Positions 33,415 through 41,950 of a stretch of 64,000 nt of DNA are shown one piece after another. The stretch's first letter is position 1; each line of letters opens with the position of its first letter. The position numbers and the translations under genes are program-made. The notes below the pieces were generated by a model. That model was not told where the DNA came from and did no database searches. It worked only from the letters and a program-made list of their open reading frames with translations. The DNA comes from Variovorax paradoxus (GTDB taxonomy: Bacteria; Pseudomonadota; Gammaproteobacteria; Burkholderiales; Burkholderiaceae_C), in the NCBI RefSeq assembly GCF_022009635.1, contig NZ_CP091716.1, forward strand, positions 258,501 through 322,500, written 5' to 3'.

Positions 33415-33909
33415 TCAGCGCGGGCGCGCGTAGCCGGATTCGATCCATGCGCTGGCGCTGCTCGCCGTGAGCCTGAAGGCGGGCGACACGCTCACGCTGG
33501 CGAGTTCGGAGTCGTCGGCGTCGTCATACGCCGTGAGCGTGGCCGAAGGGTTGTCTTCGTCGGGCACGATGGCCAGCGCCACGCGAATGCGCTGGTCGTC
33601 GCGCGCGGTGACGGTCACGCTCTTGTTGAGCGTGGCGTGCAGCTGCTGTTCGTGGCGGCGGATCACTTCGGCGGCGGTCTTCACCAGCGTGGAGAAGGCG
33701 GGGCCGTCCAGCGGCTTGGGGTTCTTCTTGTCGCGGCCCATGGTCCAGGGGCCGACGAGCGCGGGCTCGGGGTCGCCGTGGCGGGTCATCTCGACGGCCC
33801 AGCCATCGTCTTCCTCGTTCTTGATGACGCGGGCGGTCCAGGCGTCGTCGCGCCAGAGGCGGGCTTCCTGCAGGGGGAGGGTGTCGGAGTCGTTCGATGG
33901 TTCTGTCAT
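33415..33909 (-). CDS. hypothetical protein coupled to a LysR gene
   Basis: A 164-aa soluble, acidic protein that I do not recognise. It has no signal peptide or membrane helix. Visible stretches include ARLWRDDAWTARVIKNEEDD (an N-terminal beta-rich part), GPAFSTLVKTAAEVIRRHEQ (a helix) and a C-terminal acidic segment (YDDADDSELASVSV). Its ATG overlaps the stop of the upstream LysR gene by four bases (ATGA), so it is translated with that regulator, which suggests a shared role. The next element downstream is the terminator at 33229-33264. Confidence 0.7.
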   Translation of the reverse strand: MTEPSNDSDTLPLQEARLWRDDAWTARVIKNEEDDGWAVEMTRHGDPEPALVGPWTMGRDKKNPKPLDGPAFSTLVKTAAEVIRRHEQQLHATLNKSVTVTARDDQRIRVALAIVPDEDNPSATLTAYDDADDSELASVSVSPAFRLTASSASAWIESGYARPR

Positions 33910-34853
33910 TCGGAGGCCTGTGTACTTGCGCGGGCCATTTTCCCCCGCGCGCCGGCGTCTTTCTGCCCGTCAACGTACTGTTGCAGTCCTTCGGCCAATG
34001 CGTCGAAGGTGGCGCGGCAGCGCGGGCTGTTGCGCAGGTCTTCGTGCATGGTGATCCAGGTGTCGAGCTGGAGCACCAGGGCGCGCGGCATCAGCCGCAC
34101 CAGCGTGTCGGTCCGGCGGGCCAGGCCGACCTGGCACACGCCGATGCCCGCGCCGGCGCGGATGAGCGCCAGTTGCCCGAGGTCGCTGTCGGTGCGCAGC
34201 GAGAAGCTGTCGCGGCTGTAGCCCGGCACCGACTTGCCCGCGTTGCGCACGAAGGCCGAAGGCTGGTCGTAGCCGACCACCGCATGGTCGGCCAGGTCTT
34301 CGAGCCTGCGCGGCGTGCCGTGGCGCGCGAGGTAGTCGCGATGCGCGTGGAAGCCCAGTTCGATGTTCCCCACGCGCCGCGCCACCAGCTGTTCCTGCCG
34401 GGGACGCACCATGCGCACCGCGATGTCGGCCTCGCGCCGCAGCAGGTCCTGCACGCGGTTGGTCAGCACCAGCTCGACCTTCAGCGCGGGATGTTCCTCG
34501 CGCAGCCGCGCGACGATGGGCGGCAGCACTTCAACGCCGATCACCTCGCTGGCCGACACCCGCACCACGCCGCGCACGCCTTCGCCCTGGCTGCTGGCGG
34601 CGCGCTGCAGCGATGCGGCGGTGCTTTCCATGGCTTCGGCGTGCGTTCGCAGCGCCAGCGCCACTTCGGTGGGCAGCAGTCCCGTCTGCGAGCGGGTGAA
34701 GAGCACCACGCCCAGCGCGGCCTCCAGCGCCGCCACATGGCGCCCGGCCGTGGGCTGGGTGATGCCGAGCGCGCGCGCCGCGCCCGAGAGAGAACCCTCG
34801 CGCAGCACGCCGAGGAAGGAGCGATAAAGCTCCCAGCCGATGTTCGAAGTCAT
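33906..34853 (-). CDS. LysR-type transcriptional regulator
   Basis: A 315-aa LysR protein. The helix-turn-helix (SFLGVLREGSLSGAARALGI, then TQPTAGRHVAALEAALG) is followed by an effector domain from about residue 90 (GVRGVVRVSASEVIGVEVLP). The start at 34853 is chosen because it gives the usual N-terminus; the open frame upstream is unlike LysR. It is divergent, across 95 bp, from the NAD(P)-binding protein at 34949, its likely target, and its stop overlaps the start of the hypothetical gene at 33909. Confidence 0.9.
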   Translation of the reverse strand: MTSNIGWELYRSFLGVLREGSLSGAARALGITQPTAGRHVAALEAALGVVLFTRSQTGLLPTEVALALRTHAEAMESTAASLQRAASSQGEGVRGVVRVSASEVIGVEVLPPIVARLREEHPALKVELVLTNRVQDLLRREADIAVRMVRPRQEQLVARRVGNIELGFHAHRDYLARHGTPRRLEDLADHAVVGYDQPSAFVRNAGKSVPGYSRDSFSLRTDSDLGQLALIRAGAGIGVCQVGLARRTDTLVRLMPRALVLQLDTWITMHEDLRNSPRCRATFDALAEGLQQYVDGQKDAGARGKMARASTQASE

Positions 34854-34948
34854 GCATAAATGTATAGCCGCTGGCTCATGTTCGGTAATTCCAATTGAAC
34901 CTGGCCGGTTCCAGAATTCATCCATCGACAACTGTTCTGGAGCATTCC

Positions 34949-35941
34949 ATGGCACACGGCAACGACAACACGGTTCTGGTTCTTGGCGCGACGGGCGGCA
35001 TCGGCGGCGAAGTGGCTCGCCAGTTGCGCGACGCGGGCTGGGAGGTGCGCGCACTGAAGCGCGATGCGACCGAAGGCAGGCGCGAGGGCATCACCTGGAT
35101 GGCCGGCGACGCGATGGATGCGCAGGCCGTGCGGCAGGCGGCCCGGGGCTGCGCGGTGATCGTGCATGCCGTCAACCCGCCGGGCTACCGCAACTGGTCG
35201 CAGCTGGTACTGCCGATGCTCGACAACACCATCGCCGCCGCCAGGGCGGAGGGCGCGACCGTCGTGCTGCCGGGCACGGTCTACAACTTCGGCCCCGACG
35301 CATTTCCGCTGCTGGCCGAGGACTCGCCGCAGCATCCGGTCACCCGCAAGGGCGCGATCCGCGTCGAGATGGAAAAGCGCCTCGAAACCGCCAGCCGCGA
35401 AGGCGCCCGCGTCATCGTCGTGCGCGCCGGCGACTTCTTCGGCCCGCGGGCCGGCAACAACTGGTTTTCCCAGGGGCTGGTGAAGGCGGGGCAGCCTGTC
35501 AAGGCGGTGAGCTATCCCGGCCGCGCGGGCGTCGGTCACCAGTGGTCGTACCTGCCGGACGTGGCGCGCACCATGGTCGAGCTGCTGGCGCGGCGCGACC
35601 GGCTCGAGCCCTTCGCGCGCTTCCACATGGCCGGCCACTGGGACGCCGACGGCACGCGCATGAGCGGCGCCATCCGCAAGGCGGTGGCGCGCCGCACCGG
35701 CACCGAGGCGCGCGTGTCGGCCTTCCCGTGGTGGCTGCTGACGTTGGCCTCGCCCTTCGTCACCACCTTCCGCGAAATGCGCGAGATGCGCTACCTGTGG
35801 CGCACGCCCGTGGGCATGGACAACGCGAAGCTGGTGGCCTTGCTCGGCCGCGAGCCGCACACGCCGCTCGACGAGGCGGTCGAGGCTTCGCTCGAAGGCA
35901 TGGGCTGCCTGGCGACGGCACCGGTGGCCGCGGCGGCCTGA
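34949..35941 (+). CDS. NAD(P)-binding epimerase/NmrA-like protein
   Basis: A 330-aa atypical/extended short-chain dehydrogenase. The Rossmann motif TVLVLGATGGIGGEVARQL (GxxGxxG) near residue 9 and DNTIAAARAEGATVVLPGTV are typical of NAD-dependent epimerase/dehydratase or NmrA-like proteins; YLPDVARTMVELLARRD fits the C-terminal half. A clear catalytic YxxxK is not seen, so it may be a redox sensor or a reductase with a changed active site. The start at 34949 has GGAG about 7 bases upstream; an ATG-like start at 34895 is less likely. Divergent LysR control is inferred. Confidence 0.82.
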   Translation: MAHGNDNTVLVLGATGGIGGEVARQLRDAGWEVRALKRDATEGRREGITWMAGDAMDAQAVRQAARGCAVIVHAVNPPGYRNWSQLVLPMLDNTIAAARAEGATVVLPGTVYNFGPDAFPLLAEDSPQHPVTRKGAIRVEMEKRLETASREGARVIVVRAGDFFGPRAGNNWFSQGLVKAGQPVKAVSYPGRAGVGHQWSYLPDVARTMVELLARRDRLEPFARFHMAGHWDADGTRMSGAIRKAVARRTGTEARVSAFPWWLLTLASPFVTTFREMREMRYLWRTPVGMDNAKLVALLGREPHTPLDEAVEASLEGMGCLATAPVAAAA

Positions 35942-35954
35942 GCCGGAACGTCGC

Positions 35955-36908
35955 TCAGAACACCGACAGCCCCGTGCGCGCCACGAACAGCTCCAGCGCC
36001 TTCATGCCCAGCAGCGAATTGCCGGTGGCATCGAGCGCCGGCGACCACACGCACAGCGTGAGCTTGTCGGGCACCACGGCCACGATGCCGCCGCCCACGC
36101 CGCTCTTGCAGGGCAGCCCGATCGAGAAGGCCACGTCGCCGGCGGCGTCGTAGGTGCCGCAGGTGAGCATCAGCGCGTTGATGCGGCGGGTCTGCCGCTC
36201 GCCGGTGATCCCGGGCTGGCCTTCGATGGGGTGCGCGCCGTCGCGGCTCAGGAAGGCGGCGGCGCGCGCCAGCTGGCGGCAGCTCATGCGCAGCGCGCAC
36301 TGGTGGAAGTAGGTGTCGAGCACGGCGGCGACGTCGTTGTCGATCTTGCCGAAGCTCTTCATGAAGTTGGCCAGCGCGATGTTGCGAAAGCCCGTGTCGG
36401 CTTCGGACTGCGCCACCTCGTCGTCGAAGGCGATGGGCTCGCCGCACAGGTTGGCCATGAGCGCGAGGATGTCGGCCTTGGCGCTGCCGCCGCTGGCCTT
36501 GGCCTGGCTCACCAGCCGGTCGGCCACGGCGATGGCGCCGGCATTGATGAACGGGTTGCGCGGCTTGCCCTGTTCGTTCTCCAGCTGCACCAGCGAGTTG
36601 AACGGATTGCCCGAGGGCTCGCGGCCGATGCGCTCCCACAGCGCGTCGCCCATGCGCTGCATGGCGAGCGTGAGCGTGAAGAGCTTCGACACGCTTTGAA
36701 TGGAAAAGGGCGTCTCGAAGTCGCCCGCGCCCGCTTCCCGGCCGTCGCAGGTGCGCAGCGCGATGCCGAACTGCCGCGCGTCGATGCGCGCCAGCGCCGG
36801 GATGTAGCTGGCCACCTTGCCGCCCGGGCAACCCTGCTCGATCTGCGGGCGCAGCGTGGCGACGATCTCGTCGAGCACCGGCTGGAAGTCCATGGTCTTG
36901 TCGTTCAT
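35955..36908 (-). CDS. glsA: glutaminase
   Basis: A 317-aa glutaminase of the serine beta-lactamase-like fold, converting glutamine to glutamate plus ammonia. The catalytic SxxK is visible as FSIQSVSKLF (Ser72, Lys75), with EPSGNPFNSLVQLE, NPFINAGAIAV and SGVGGGIVAVVPDKLTLCVW as further family landmarks. Length matches bacterial GlsA. The ATG at 36908 overlaps the stop of the EamA transporter by four bases, so export/import and glutamine breakdown may be linked. It is convergent with the epimerase gene. Confidence 0.95.
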   Translation of the reverse strand: MNDKTMDFQPVLDEIVATLRPQIEQGCPGGKVASYIPALARIDARQFGIALRTCDGREAGAGDFETPFSIQSVSKLFTLTLAMQRMGDALWERIGREPSGNPFNSLVQLENEQGKPRNPFINAGAIAVADRLVSQAKASGGSAKADILALMANLCGEPIAFDDEVAQSEADTGFRNIALANFMKSFGKIDNDVAAVLDTYFHQCALRMSCRQLARAAAFLSRDGAHPIEGQPGITGERQTRRINALMLTCGTYDAAGDVAFSIGLPCKSGVGGGIVAVVPDKLTLCVWSPALDATGNSLLGMKALELFVARTGLSVF

Positions 36909-37813
36909 GCGCTGCGCTGTACGGCGGGCCGCCGGTTCACCAGCACGATGCCCAGCGCCACGCCGATCAGCGCGACGATCAGCTGCGCCGTGAGCGGCTC
37001 CTTCAGCACCACCACGCCGAACACCAGCGCGAACAGCGGCGTGAGGAAGGTGAAGGACGACATCTGCGTGGCCGGGTAGTGCCGCAGCAGCCACATCCAG
37101 GTGAGGTAGCTCGCGAAGGCGCCGATCACGGTCTGCAGGCCGATGGAAGTCCAGGCACCCGCCGAGTAGGCGAAGCGCCAGTGCTCGCCGAGCGCCAGCG
37201 ACAGCAGCGGACACATCGCCGCGGTGACCGCGACTTGATAGAACAGCGTCTTCTCGGCGCTGGCCGTGGCCAGCTTGGTGGTGCGCAGCGTGAGCGTGGT
37301 CAGGCCCCACAGCGCGCCGGCCGCCAGGCCCATGGCGTCGCCCACCAGTTGGGACGAACTCATGTGGCCGAAGCCCTCGCTGAAAGCCAGCACCACGCCC
37401 GAGAACGCGATGAACAGGCCCAGCCACTGGAAGCCGCGCAGCCGCTCGGCCGGCACCCAGCGCGGCAGCAGCAGCGACACCCAGAAGGGCGCGGTATAGA
37501 GGAACACGGTGAGCCGCGACGCGCTGGTGTTCTGCAACCCCAGGTAGATGCCCGCGAACTCGCCCGAGAACAGCAGCCCCGCCAGGAGCCCCGGCCACAG
37601 CGTGCCGTCGCGCTCGAACAGCGGCACGCGCCGCCATACGCACCACAGCCACAGCAGCGCGGTCGCGCCGACCATGCGGATCGAGGCCTGCCACATCGGC
37701 GGCACCTCGGCCACGGTGGTCTTGATGAGGATCTGCTGGAGCCCCCAGAACGCACAGCAGGCGATCAGGAGGCCGATGGCGAGGGAGTCGAGGTGGGTCT
37801 TGCGCTGGATCAT
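36905..37813 (-). CDS. EamA/DMT family transporter
   Basis: A 302-aa inner-membrane protein with ten predicted helices in two EamA repeats. The first starts LAIGLLIACCAFWGLQQILI; the second around AMGLAAGALWGLTTLTLRTT, with SSFTFLTPLFALVFGVVVLK near the end. DMT transporters export amino acids and metabolites or import small compounds. The stop overlaps the glsA start, so glutamine or a related amino acid is a plausible but unproven substrate. Confidence 0.92.
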   Translation of the reverse strand: MIQRKTHLDSLAIGLLIACCAFWGLQQILIKTTVAEVPPMWQASIRMVGATALLWLWCVWRRVPLFERDGTLWPGLLAGLLFSGEFAGIYLGLQNTSASRLTVFLYTAPFWVSLLLPRWVPAERLRGFQWLGLFIAFSGVVLAFSEGFGHMSSSQLVGDAMGLAAGALWGLTTLTLRTTKLATASAEKTLFYQVAVTAAMCPLLSLALGEHWRFAYSAGAWTSIGLQTVIGAFASYLTWMWLLRHYPATQMSSFTFLTPLFALVFGVVVLKEPLTAQLIVALIGVALGIVLVNRRPAVQRSA

Positions 37814-37842
37814 TCGCTGCTGTCAGTCGGTCGCGGCGGAAA

Positions 37843-37856
37843 AAAGGCCAAAGGCC
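37843..37856 (-). terminator. weak terminator-like hairpin after the BON-like gene
   Basis: On the minus strand GGCC-TTT-GGCC is followed by six Ts. It is about 50 bases past the stop of the gene at 37905-38405 and just before the EamA gene. The 4-bp stem is short, though flanking CGCGG and CCGCG could extend it. It may separate the flavin-reductase/BON unit from the EamA-glsA unit. Confidence 0.4.
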
Positions 37857-37904
37857 GCGTAATTCATCCGATGATCGTATCGCGCCCGCGTGTTCGGCGT
37901 GTGC

Positions 37905-38405
37905 CTATCGCGCGGCCACCGGATAGGTCGGCTTGCCGCGCGTGCCCACCATCAGGTCGGGCACCACGGCCTCGACGTCGGGCAGGGCGCGGGCGGCGTG
38001 CTCCAGCCGCTTCGCCAGCGCCGCATTGGGCACGCAGCCCTGCAGGTAGACCCAGCGCCGCTGGATCATCACCCACACGCTGCCCCTGTCCACGCCCGGC
38101 ACCGCCTGCAGCGCGGCGCGCACCTTGGGCGCCAGCGGCTTGTCGTAGCGGTAGGCGTTGCTGTCGGTGCACTTGCCGGCCAGCCAGCAGCTGGTGCCGC
38201 GCTCCAGCCGCGAATGGGTCTGCACGCGGCGTTCTTCGGCGGTATAGAACGGGCCCTCCGGCATCGGGCAGGCCGGCAGCCCCGCCGACACCTGGAAGAA
38301 CGGGTCGTCGAACCAGTTCTGCTTGAGCGGGCCGCCTGCTTCCTGCGCCACGCCGGTCCGCGCGACGAGCAGCAGGACACAGACGAGCGCAGGATGGCGG
38401 GTCAC
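37905..38405 (-). CDS. secreted BON-domain-like protein
   Basis: A 166-aa protein with a GTG start and a signal peptide (HPALVCVLLLVARTGVAQ). The mature part has a Cys-containing N-terminal region (LPACPMPEGPFYTAEERR, GTSCWLAGKC) and a C-terminal BON-like alpha/beta domain (KVRAALQAVPGV, WVYLQGCVPNAALAKRLEHA, LPDVEAVVPDLMVG). BON domains bind membranes or phospholipid and occur in periplasmic stress proteins such as OsmY. The start overlaps the flavin reductase stop by four bases (GTGA), an unexpected pairing. Confidence 0.75.
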   Translation of the reverse strand: MTRHPALVCVLLLVARTGVAQEAGGPLKQNWFDDPFFQVSAGLPACPMPEGPFYTAEERRVQTHSRLERGTSCWLAGKCTDSNAYRYDKPLAPKVRAALQAVPGVDRGSVWVMIQRRWVYLQGCVPNAALAKRLEHAARALPDVEAVVPDLMVGTRGKPTYPVAAR

Positions 38406-38911
38406 AAGGGGTGTTCCGTGTAGAAGCGCCCGCCGTGGAACAGCAGCGGCGAAGCGCCGATGTCGTGCGAGCAGCGCTCCACTTCGCCGACGAAGATCAC
38501 ATGGTCCCCTTCGTCGTAGCGGCTGCGGTTGAAGCACTCGAAGCTCGCGGCTGCTCCGGCCAGCACGGGTGCGCCGCCCAGTCCTTCGGTGAAGGCCACG
38601 TCGGCCCAGCGGTCGATGTTTTTTGTGGCGAAGCGCTCTGCCAGCGCCTTCTGGCTGGCCGCCAGGATGTTGACGGTGTAGTGCGAGCCGGCGCTGAGCG
38701 CGGGCATCGAACCGGCGGCGCGCGCCAGGCTCCACAGCACCAGCGGCGGCGCGAGCGAGACGGAATTGAAGGAGTTGGCCGTGAGGCCGACCAGCGTGCC
38801 GTCGGCCGCCCGGGCGGTGACGATGGTGACGCCGGTGGCGAACATGCCGAGCGCTTCGCGAAACTCGTCGGGCGAAAAGGAGGGCGGCTGGGCCCGTCGG
38901 AGAGTAGTCAC
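38402..38911 (-). CDS. flavin reductase family protein (FMN-binding split barrel)
   Basis: A 169-aa flavin reductase-like protein that would use NAD(P)H to reduce FMN/FAD for a monooxygenase. Landmarks are FREALGMFATGVTIVTARAA, GLTANSFNSVSLAPPLVLWS, HYTVNILAASQKALAERFA and the closing LLFHGGRFYTE. A GTG start at 38911 (VTTLRRAQ) is chosen because no suitable ATG exists and the N-terminus then has the usual length. No partner monooxygenase is visible in the window. It is coupled to the secreted BON-like gene. Confidence 0.88.
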   Translation of the reverse strand: MTTLRRAQPPSFSPDEFREALGMFATGVTIVTARAADGTLVGLTANSFNSVSLAPPLVLWSLARAAGSMPALSAGSHYTVNILAASQKALAERFATKNIDRWADVAFTEGLGGAPVLAGAAASFECFNRSRYDEGDHVIFVGEVERCSHDIGASPLLFHGGRFYTEHPL

Positions 38912-38955
38912 TGAAAAAGGCTGCAAGGGCTTGGAGGGCAGAAGGCCATTTTGGC

Positions 38956-39885
38956 TCAGCGCCCGGGGGGCTGCTTGGCGGGGCTCATCAACTCGGTCAC
39001 CAGCCGGGAATAGGCGGTGGCCGCAGGCGAGAGGGTACGCCCTGCGAGCGTCACCAGGCTGTAATGCGTTTGCATGCCTGTGAGACCGGCCACCGGCAGC
39101 GGCACCAGCGCGCCGGTCTCGTGCCCCGGCGCGGGTGCCAGCGGTGCGAGGATGGCCGCATTGGCCGTGAGCGCCAGGTGCCGCAGCGTGCCCGCGTCGT
39201 CGCAGCTCACGTTGAACAGGCCGCGATCGGCGCTCTTGCCTTTGCTTCGGTTGGCCTGCCGGTCGAACTGCGCCGCCACCTCGGTGGGCAACTGCGGGCC
39301 GGCCACCGGGTACGCCATGAGTTTGTCGAGCGTGACCTGCTTCAGCCGCAGCAGCGGATGCTTCGGCCGCACGAAGAACGACACCGGCACGTTGGGCAGC
39401 CGTGCCAGCTTCAGGCCCGGCTGCTTCTTCTCGAGATCGCGCGTGTCGGCGATGAACAGGTCGAGCTGGCGGCGGTGCAGGCGCTCGCACAGGCTGGCGG
39501 TGTCGGCCACTTCCATGCGCATCAGCAGCTGCGGATGGCGCTGCGCCATGAGCGACAGGGCCATGCGGCCGAGCGTGCCGGCCGCGAAGGGGCCGAGGCC
39601 GACCGCAAGGCTGCCGATGGCCAGGCCTTCGAGCTGCAGCACGTCGCGCTCGATCTGCCGGGCGTCGGCCAGCAGCTCGCGGGCGCGCGCCAGCACCAGC
39701 TCGCCGGCCTGGGTGAAGCGCACGGTGCCGTAGGCGCGGTCGATCAGGCGGGCCTGCAGGACCTCTTCGAGGTTGTCGATGCTGCGCGAGAGGGCAGGCT
39801 GCGACAGATGCACGGCCTGTGCCGCGCGGCCGAAGCTGCCCTGGTCGGCAAGGGCGACGAGATGCTGGAGCTGGCGCAGCTGCAT
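38956..39885 (-). CDS. LysR-type regulator, probably of the alkylsulfatase gene
   Basis: A 309-aa LysR protein. The helix-turn-helix is LQHLVALADQGSFGRAAQAV with LSQPALSRSIDNLEEVLQA; the effector domain contains SLAVGLGPFAAGTLGRMALS. The ATG at 39885 gives the usual LRQLQHLV N-terminus. It is divergent from the sulfatase gene at 39959 over 73 bp, and this spacer has two ATTTTGCA-type direct repeats spaced 31 bp. Control of the sulfatase and autoregulation are inferred. Confidence 0.9.
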   Translation of the reverse strand: MQLRQLQHLVALADQGSFGRAAQAVHLSQPALSRSIDNLEEVLQARLIDRAYGTVRFTQAGELVLARARELLADARQIERDVLQLEGLAIGSLAVGLGPFAAGTLGRMALSLMAQRHPQLLMRMEVADTASLCERLHRRQLDLFIADTRDLEKKQPGLKLARLPNVPVSFFVRPKHPLLRLKQVTLDKLMAYPVAGPQLPTEVAAQFDRQANRSKGKSADRGLFNVSCDDAGTLRHLALTANAAILAPLAPAPGHETGALVPLPVAGLTGMQTHYSLVTLAGRTLSPAATAYSRLVTELMSPAKQPPGR

Positions 39886-39928
39886 TTTGCAAATTGCTGA
39901 AAATTGGAGTTCATATTTTGCATTTGCC
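39884..39928. promoter_or_regulatory. paired direct repeats in the LysR-sulfatase spacer
   Basis: ATTTTGCAAATTGC (39884-39897) and ATTTTGCATTTGCC (39915-39928) are spaced 31 bp apart, three helical turns, so they lie on the same DNA face. The first overlaps the LysR start codon, the second is 31 bp before the sulfatase ATG. This AT-rich patch in GC-rich DNA fits a LysR-bound divergent promoter. Confidence 0.5.
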
Positions 39929-39958
39929 AATGCTTCCGGCGGTTCGCAGAATTGCCGG

Positions 39959-41950
39959 ATGACTTCTTCCTTCTCCCGTACGGCCGGGCTCGTCGCGCTG
40001 GCCTGCATGCTGGGCGCACCGCCGGTTTCCGCGCAGACCGCCGCCAAGTCGCCCGAGCCCGCCACGCTGCAGGCCAACGCCGACATGGCGAAGACGCTGC
40101 CCTTCGCCGACCGCCGCGACTTCGAAGACGCCATGCGCGGCTTCGTCGCCACCGTGCCCGACGCGCTGGTGCCCGGCACCGGCCCGCGCCCGGTGTGGAG
40201 CATGAAGCCCTACGACTTCCTCAAGGCCGACGCGCCGGCCGACACCGTCAACCCCAGCCTGTGGCGGCAGGCGCAGCTCAACGCCATTCACGGCCTGTTC
40301 CAGGTGACGGAGCGGGTCTACCAGGTGCGCGGCTTCGACCTGGCGAACATGACCATCGTCGAAGGCGACAGCTCGCTGATCGTCATCGACCCGCTGCTGT
40401 CCGCCGAGACAGCGCGCGCCGCGCTCGACCTGTACTACCAGCACCGGCCGAGGAAGCCGGTCGGCACGGTGATCTACACGCATGGCCATGTCGACCACTT
40501 CGGCGGCGTGAAGGGCGTGACCACCGAGGCCGACGTGGCCGCCGGCAAGGTGCAGGTGCTCGCGCCGGCGGGCTTCATGGAAACGGCGGTGGCCGAGAAC
40601 ATCCTCGCGGGCAACGCGATGAGCCGGCGCTCGCAGTACCAGTTCGGCACGCTGCTGCCGCCGGGCGTGCGCGGGCAGGTCGACACGGGGCTGGGCAAGG
40701 CGCTGGCGCGCGGCACGGTCACGCTGATCGCGCCCACGGCCAGCATCGAGAAGCCGACCGAGTCGCGCACCATCGACGGCGTGCAGTTCGTGTTCCACCT
40801 GGTGCCGGGCTCCGAGGCGCCGTCGGAAATGCTCATGTACCTGCCGCAGTTCCGCGTGCTGAACATGGCGGAGGACGTGACGCACAACATGCACAACCTC
40901 TACACGATCCGCGGCGCCGAGGTGCGCGACGGCAACCTGTGGTCGAAGTACATCGGCGAGGCGCGCGTGGCCTTCGGCGGCAAGGCCGACGTGCTGATCG
41001 CGCAGCACCATTGGCCGACTTTCGGGCAGGAGCGCATCGTCGACCTGCTGAAGAAGCAGCGCGACATGTACAAGTTCATCAACGACCAGTCGCTGCGCCT
41101 CTTGAACCAGGGCTACACGGCGGCCGACATCGCCGAGACGCTGCGCATGCCCGCGAGCCTGGCGCAGGAGTGGTCGGCGCGCGGCTACTACGGCACGCTG
41201 CGACACAACGCCAAGGCCGTCTACCAGAAGTACCTGGGCTGGTACGACGCGAACCCCGCCAACCTGGATCCGCTGCCGCCGGTGGCGTATGCGAAGAAGA
41301 CGGTGGAGTACATGGGCGGCGCCGACGCGGTGATCGCGCGTGCGCGCGAGGATTTCAGGAAGGGCGAGTTCCGCTGGGTGGCCAGCGCGATGAACCAGGT
41401 GGTGTACGCCGACCCGTCGAACCGCGTGGCCCGCGAGCTGGGCGCCGATGCGCTGGAGCAGCAGGGCTATCAGTCGGAGGCCGGTACTTGGCGCAGCGCG
41501 TACCTGGTGGGCGCGATGGAATTGCGCAATGGCGTGCCGAAGATTCCGGGCGGCAGCAGTGCGAATGCGGACACGCTCAAGGCGGTGAGCAATGACCTGT
41601 TCTTCGACTTCCTGGGCGTGCGGCTCGACGCGGCCAAGGCGGAGGGCAAGAAGCTGGTCATCAACTGGAACTTCACCGATTCGAACCAGCAGTTCGTGCT
41701 GACGCTGGAGAACTCCGCGCTGACGCACATCGCGGGGCAGCAGCCGGGGGCGGATGCGACGGTGACGCTGAGCCGGGCGACGCTCGATGCGGTGACGCTG
41801 AAGGAGACGAGCTTTCCTGCCGCCGTGCTGACCGGGAAGGTGAAGATCGAAGGAGACCGCGCGAAGCTGGCCGAGCTGATGTCGATGCTCGATACCTTCG
41901 AGCCCATGTTTCCCGTGGTGGAGCCGAGGGCTCAGCCGAAGAACCAGTAG
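39959..41950 (+). CDS. exported linear alkylsulfatase (SdsA-like metallo-beta-lactamase family)
   Basis: A 663-aa secreted hydrolase releasing sulfate from primary alkyl sulfates such as SDS. A signal peptide (TAGLVALACMLGAPPVSAQ) precedes the metallo-beta-lactamase domain with VIYTHGHVDHFGGVKG (HxHxDH zinc motif) and the second ligands in MAEDVTHNMHNLYTIRG. A dimerisation domain (EYMGGADAVIARAREDFRKG region) and a C-terminal SCP2-like alkyl-sulf domain (LVINWNFTDSNQQFVLTLEN) complete the usual architecture. The start at 39959 gives the signal peptide. It overlaps the convergent membrane gene by 19 bp. Confidence 0.93.
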   Translation: MTSSFSRTAGLVALACMLGAPPVSAQTAAKSPEPATLQANADMAKTLPFADRRDFEDAMRGFVATVPDALVPGTGPRPVWSMKPYDFLKADAPADTVNPSLWRQAQLNAIHGLFQVTERVYQVRGFDLANMTIVEGDSSLIVIDPLLSAETARAALDLYYQHRPRKPVGTVIYTHGHVDHFGGVKGVTTEADVAAGKVQVLAPAGFMETAVAENILAGNAMSRRSQYQFGTLLPPGVRGQVDTGLGKALARGTVTLIAPTASIEKPTESRTIDGVQFVFHLVPGSEAPSEMLMYLPQFRVLNMAEDVTHNMHNLYTIRGAEVRDGNLWSKYIGEARVAFGGKADVLIAQHHWPTFGQERIVDLLKKQRDMYKFINDQSLRLLNQGYTAADIAETLRMPASLAQEWSARGYYGTLRHNAKAVYQKYLGWYDANPANLDPLPPVAYAKKTVEYMGGADAVIARAREDFRKGEFRWVASAMNQVVYADPSNRVARELGADALEQQGYQSEAGTWRSAYLVGAMELRNGVPKIPGGSSANADTLKAVSNDLFFDFLGVRLDAAKAEGKKLVINWNFTDSNQQFVLTLENSALTHIAGQQPGADATVTLSRATLDAVTLKETSFPAAVLTGKVKIEGDRAKLAELMSMLDTFEPMFPVVEPRAQPKNQ

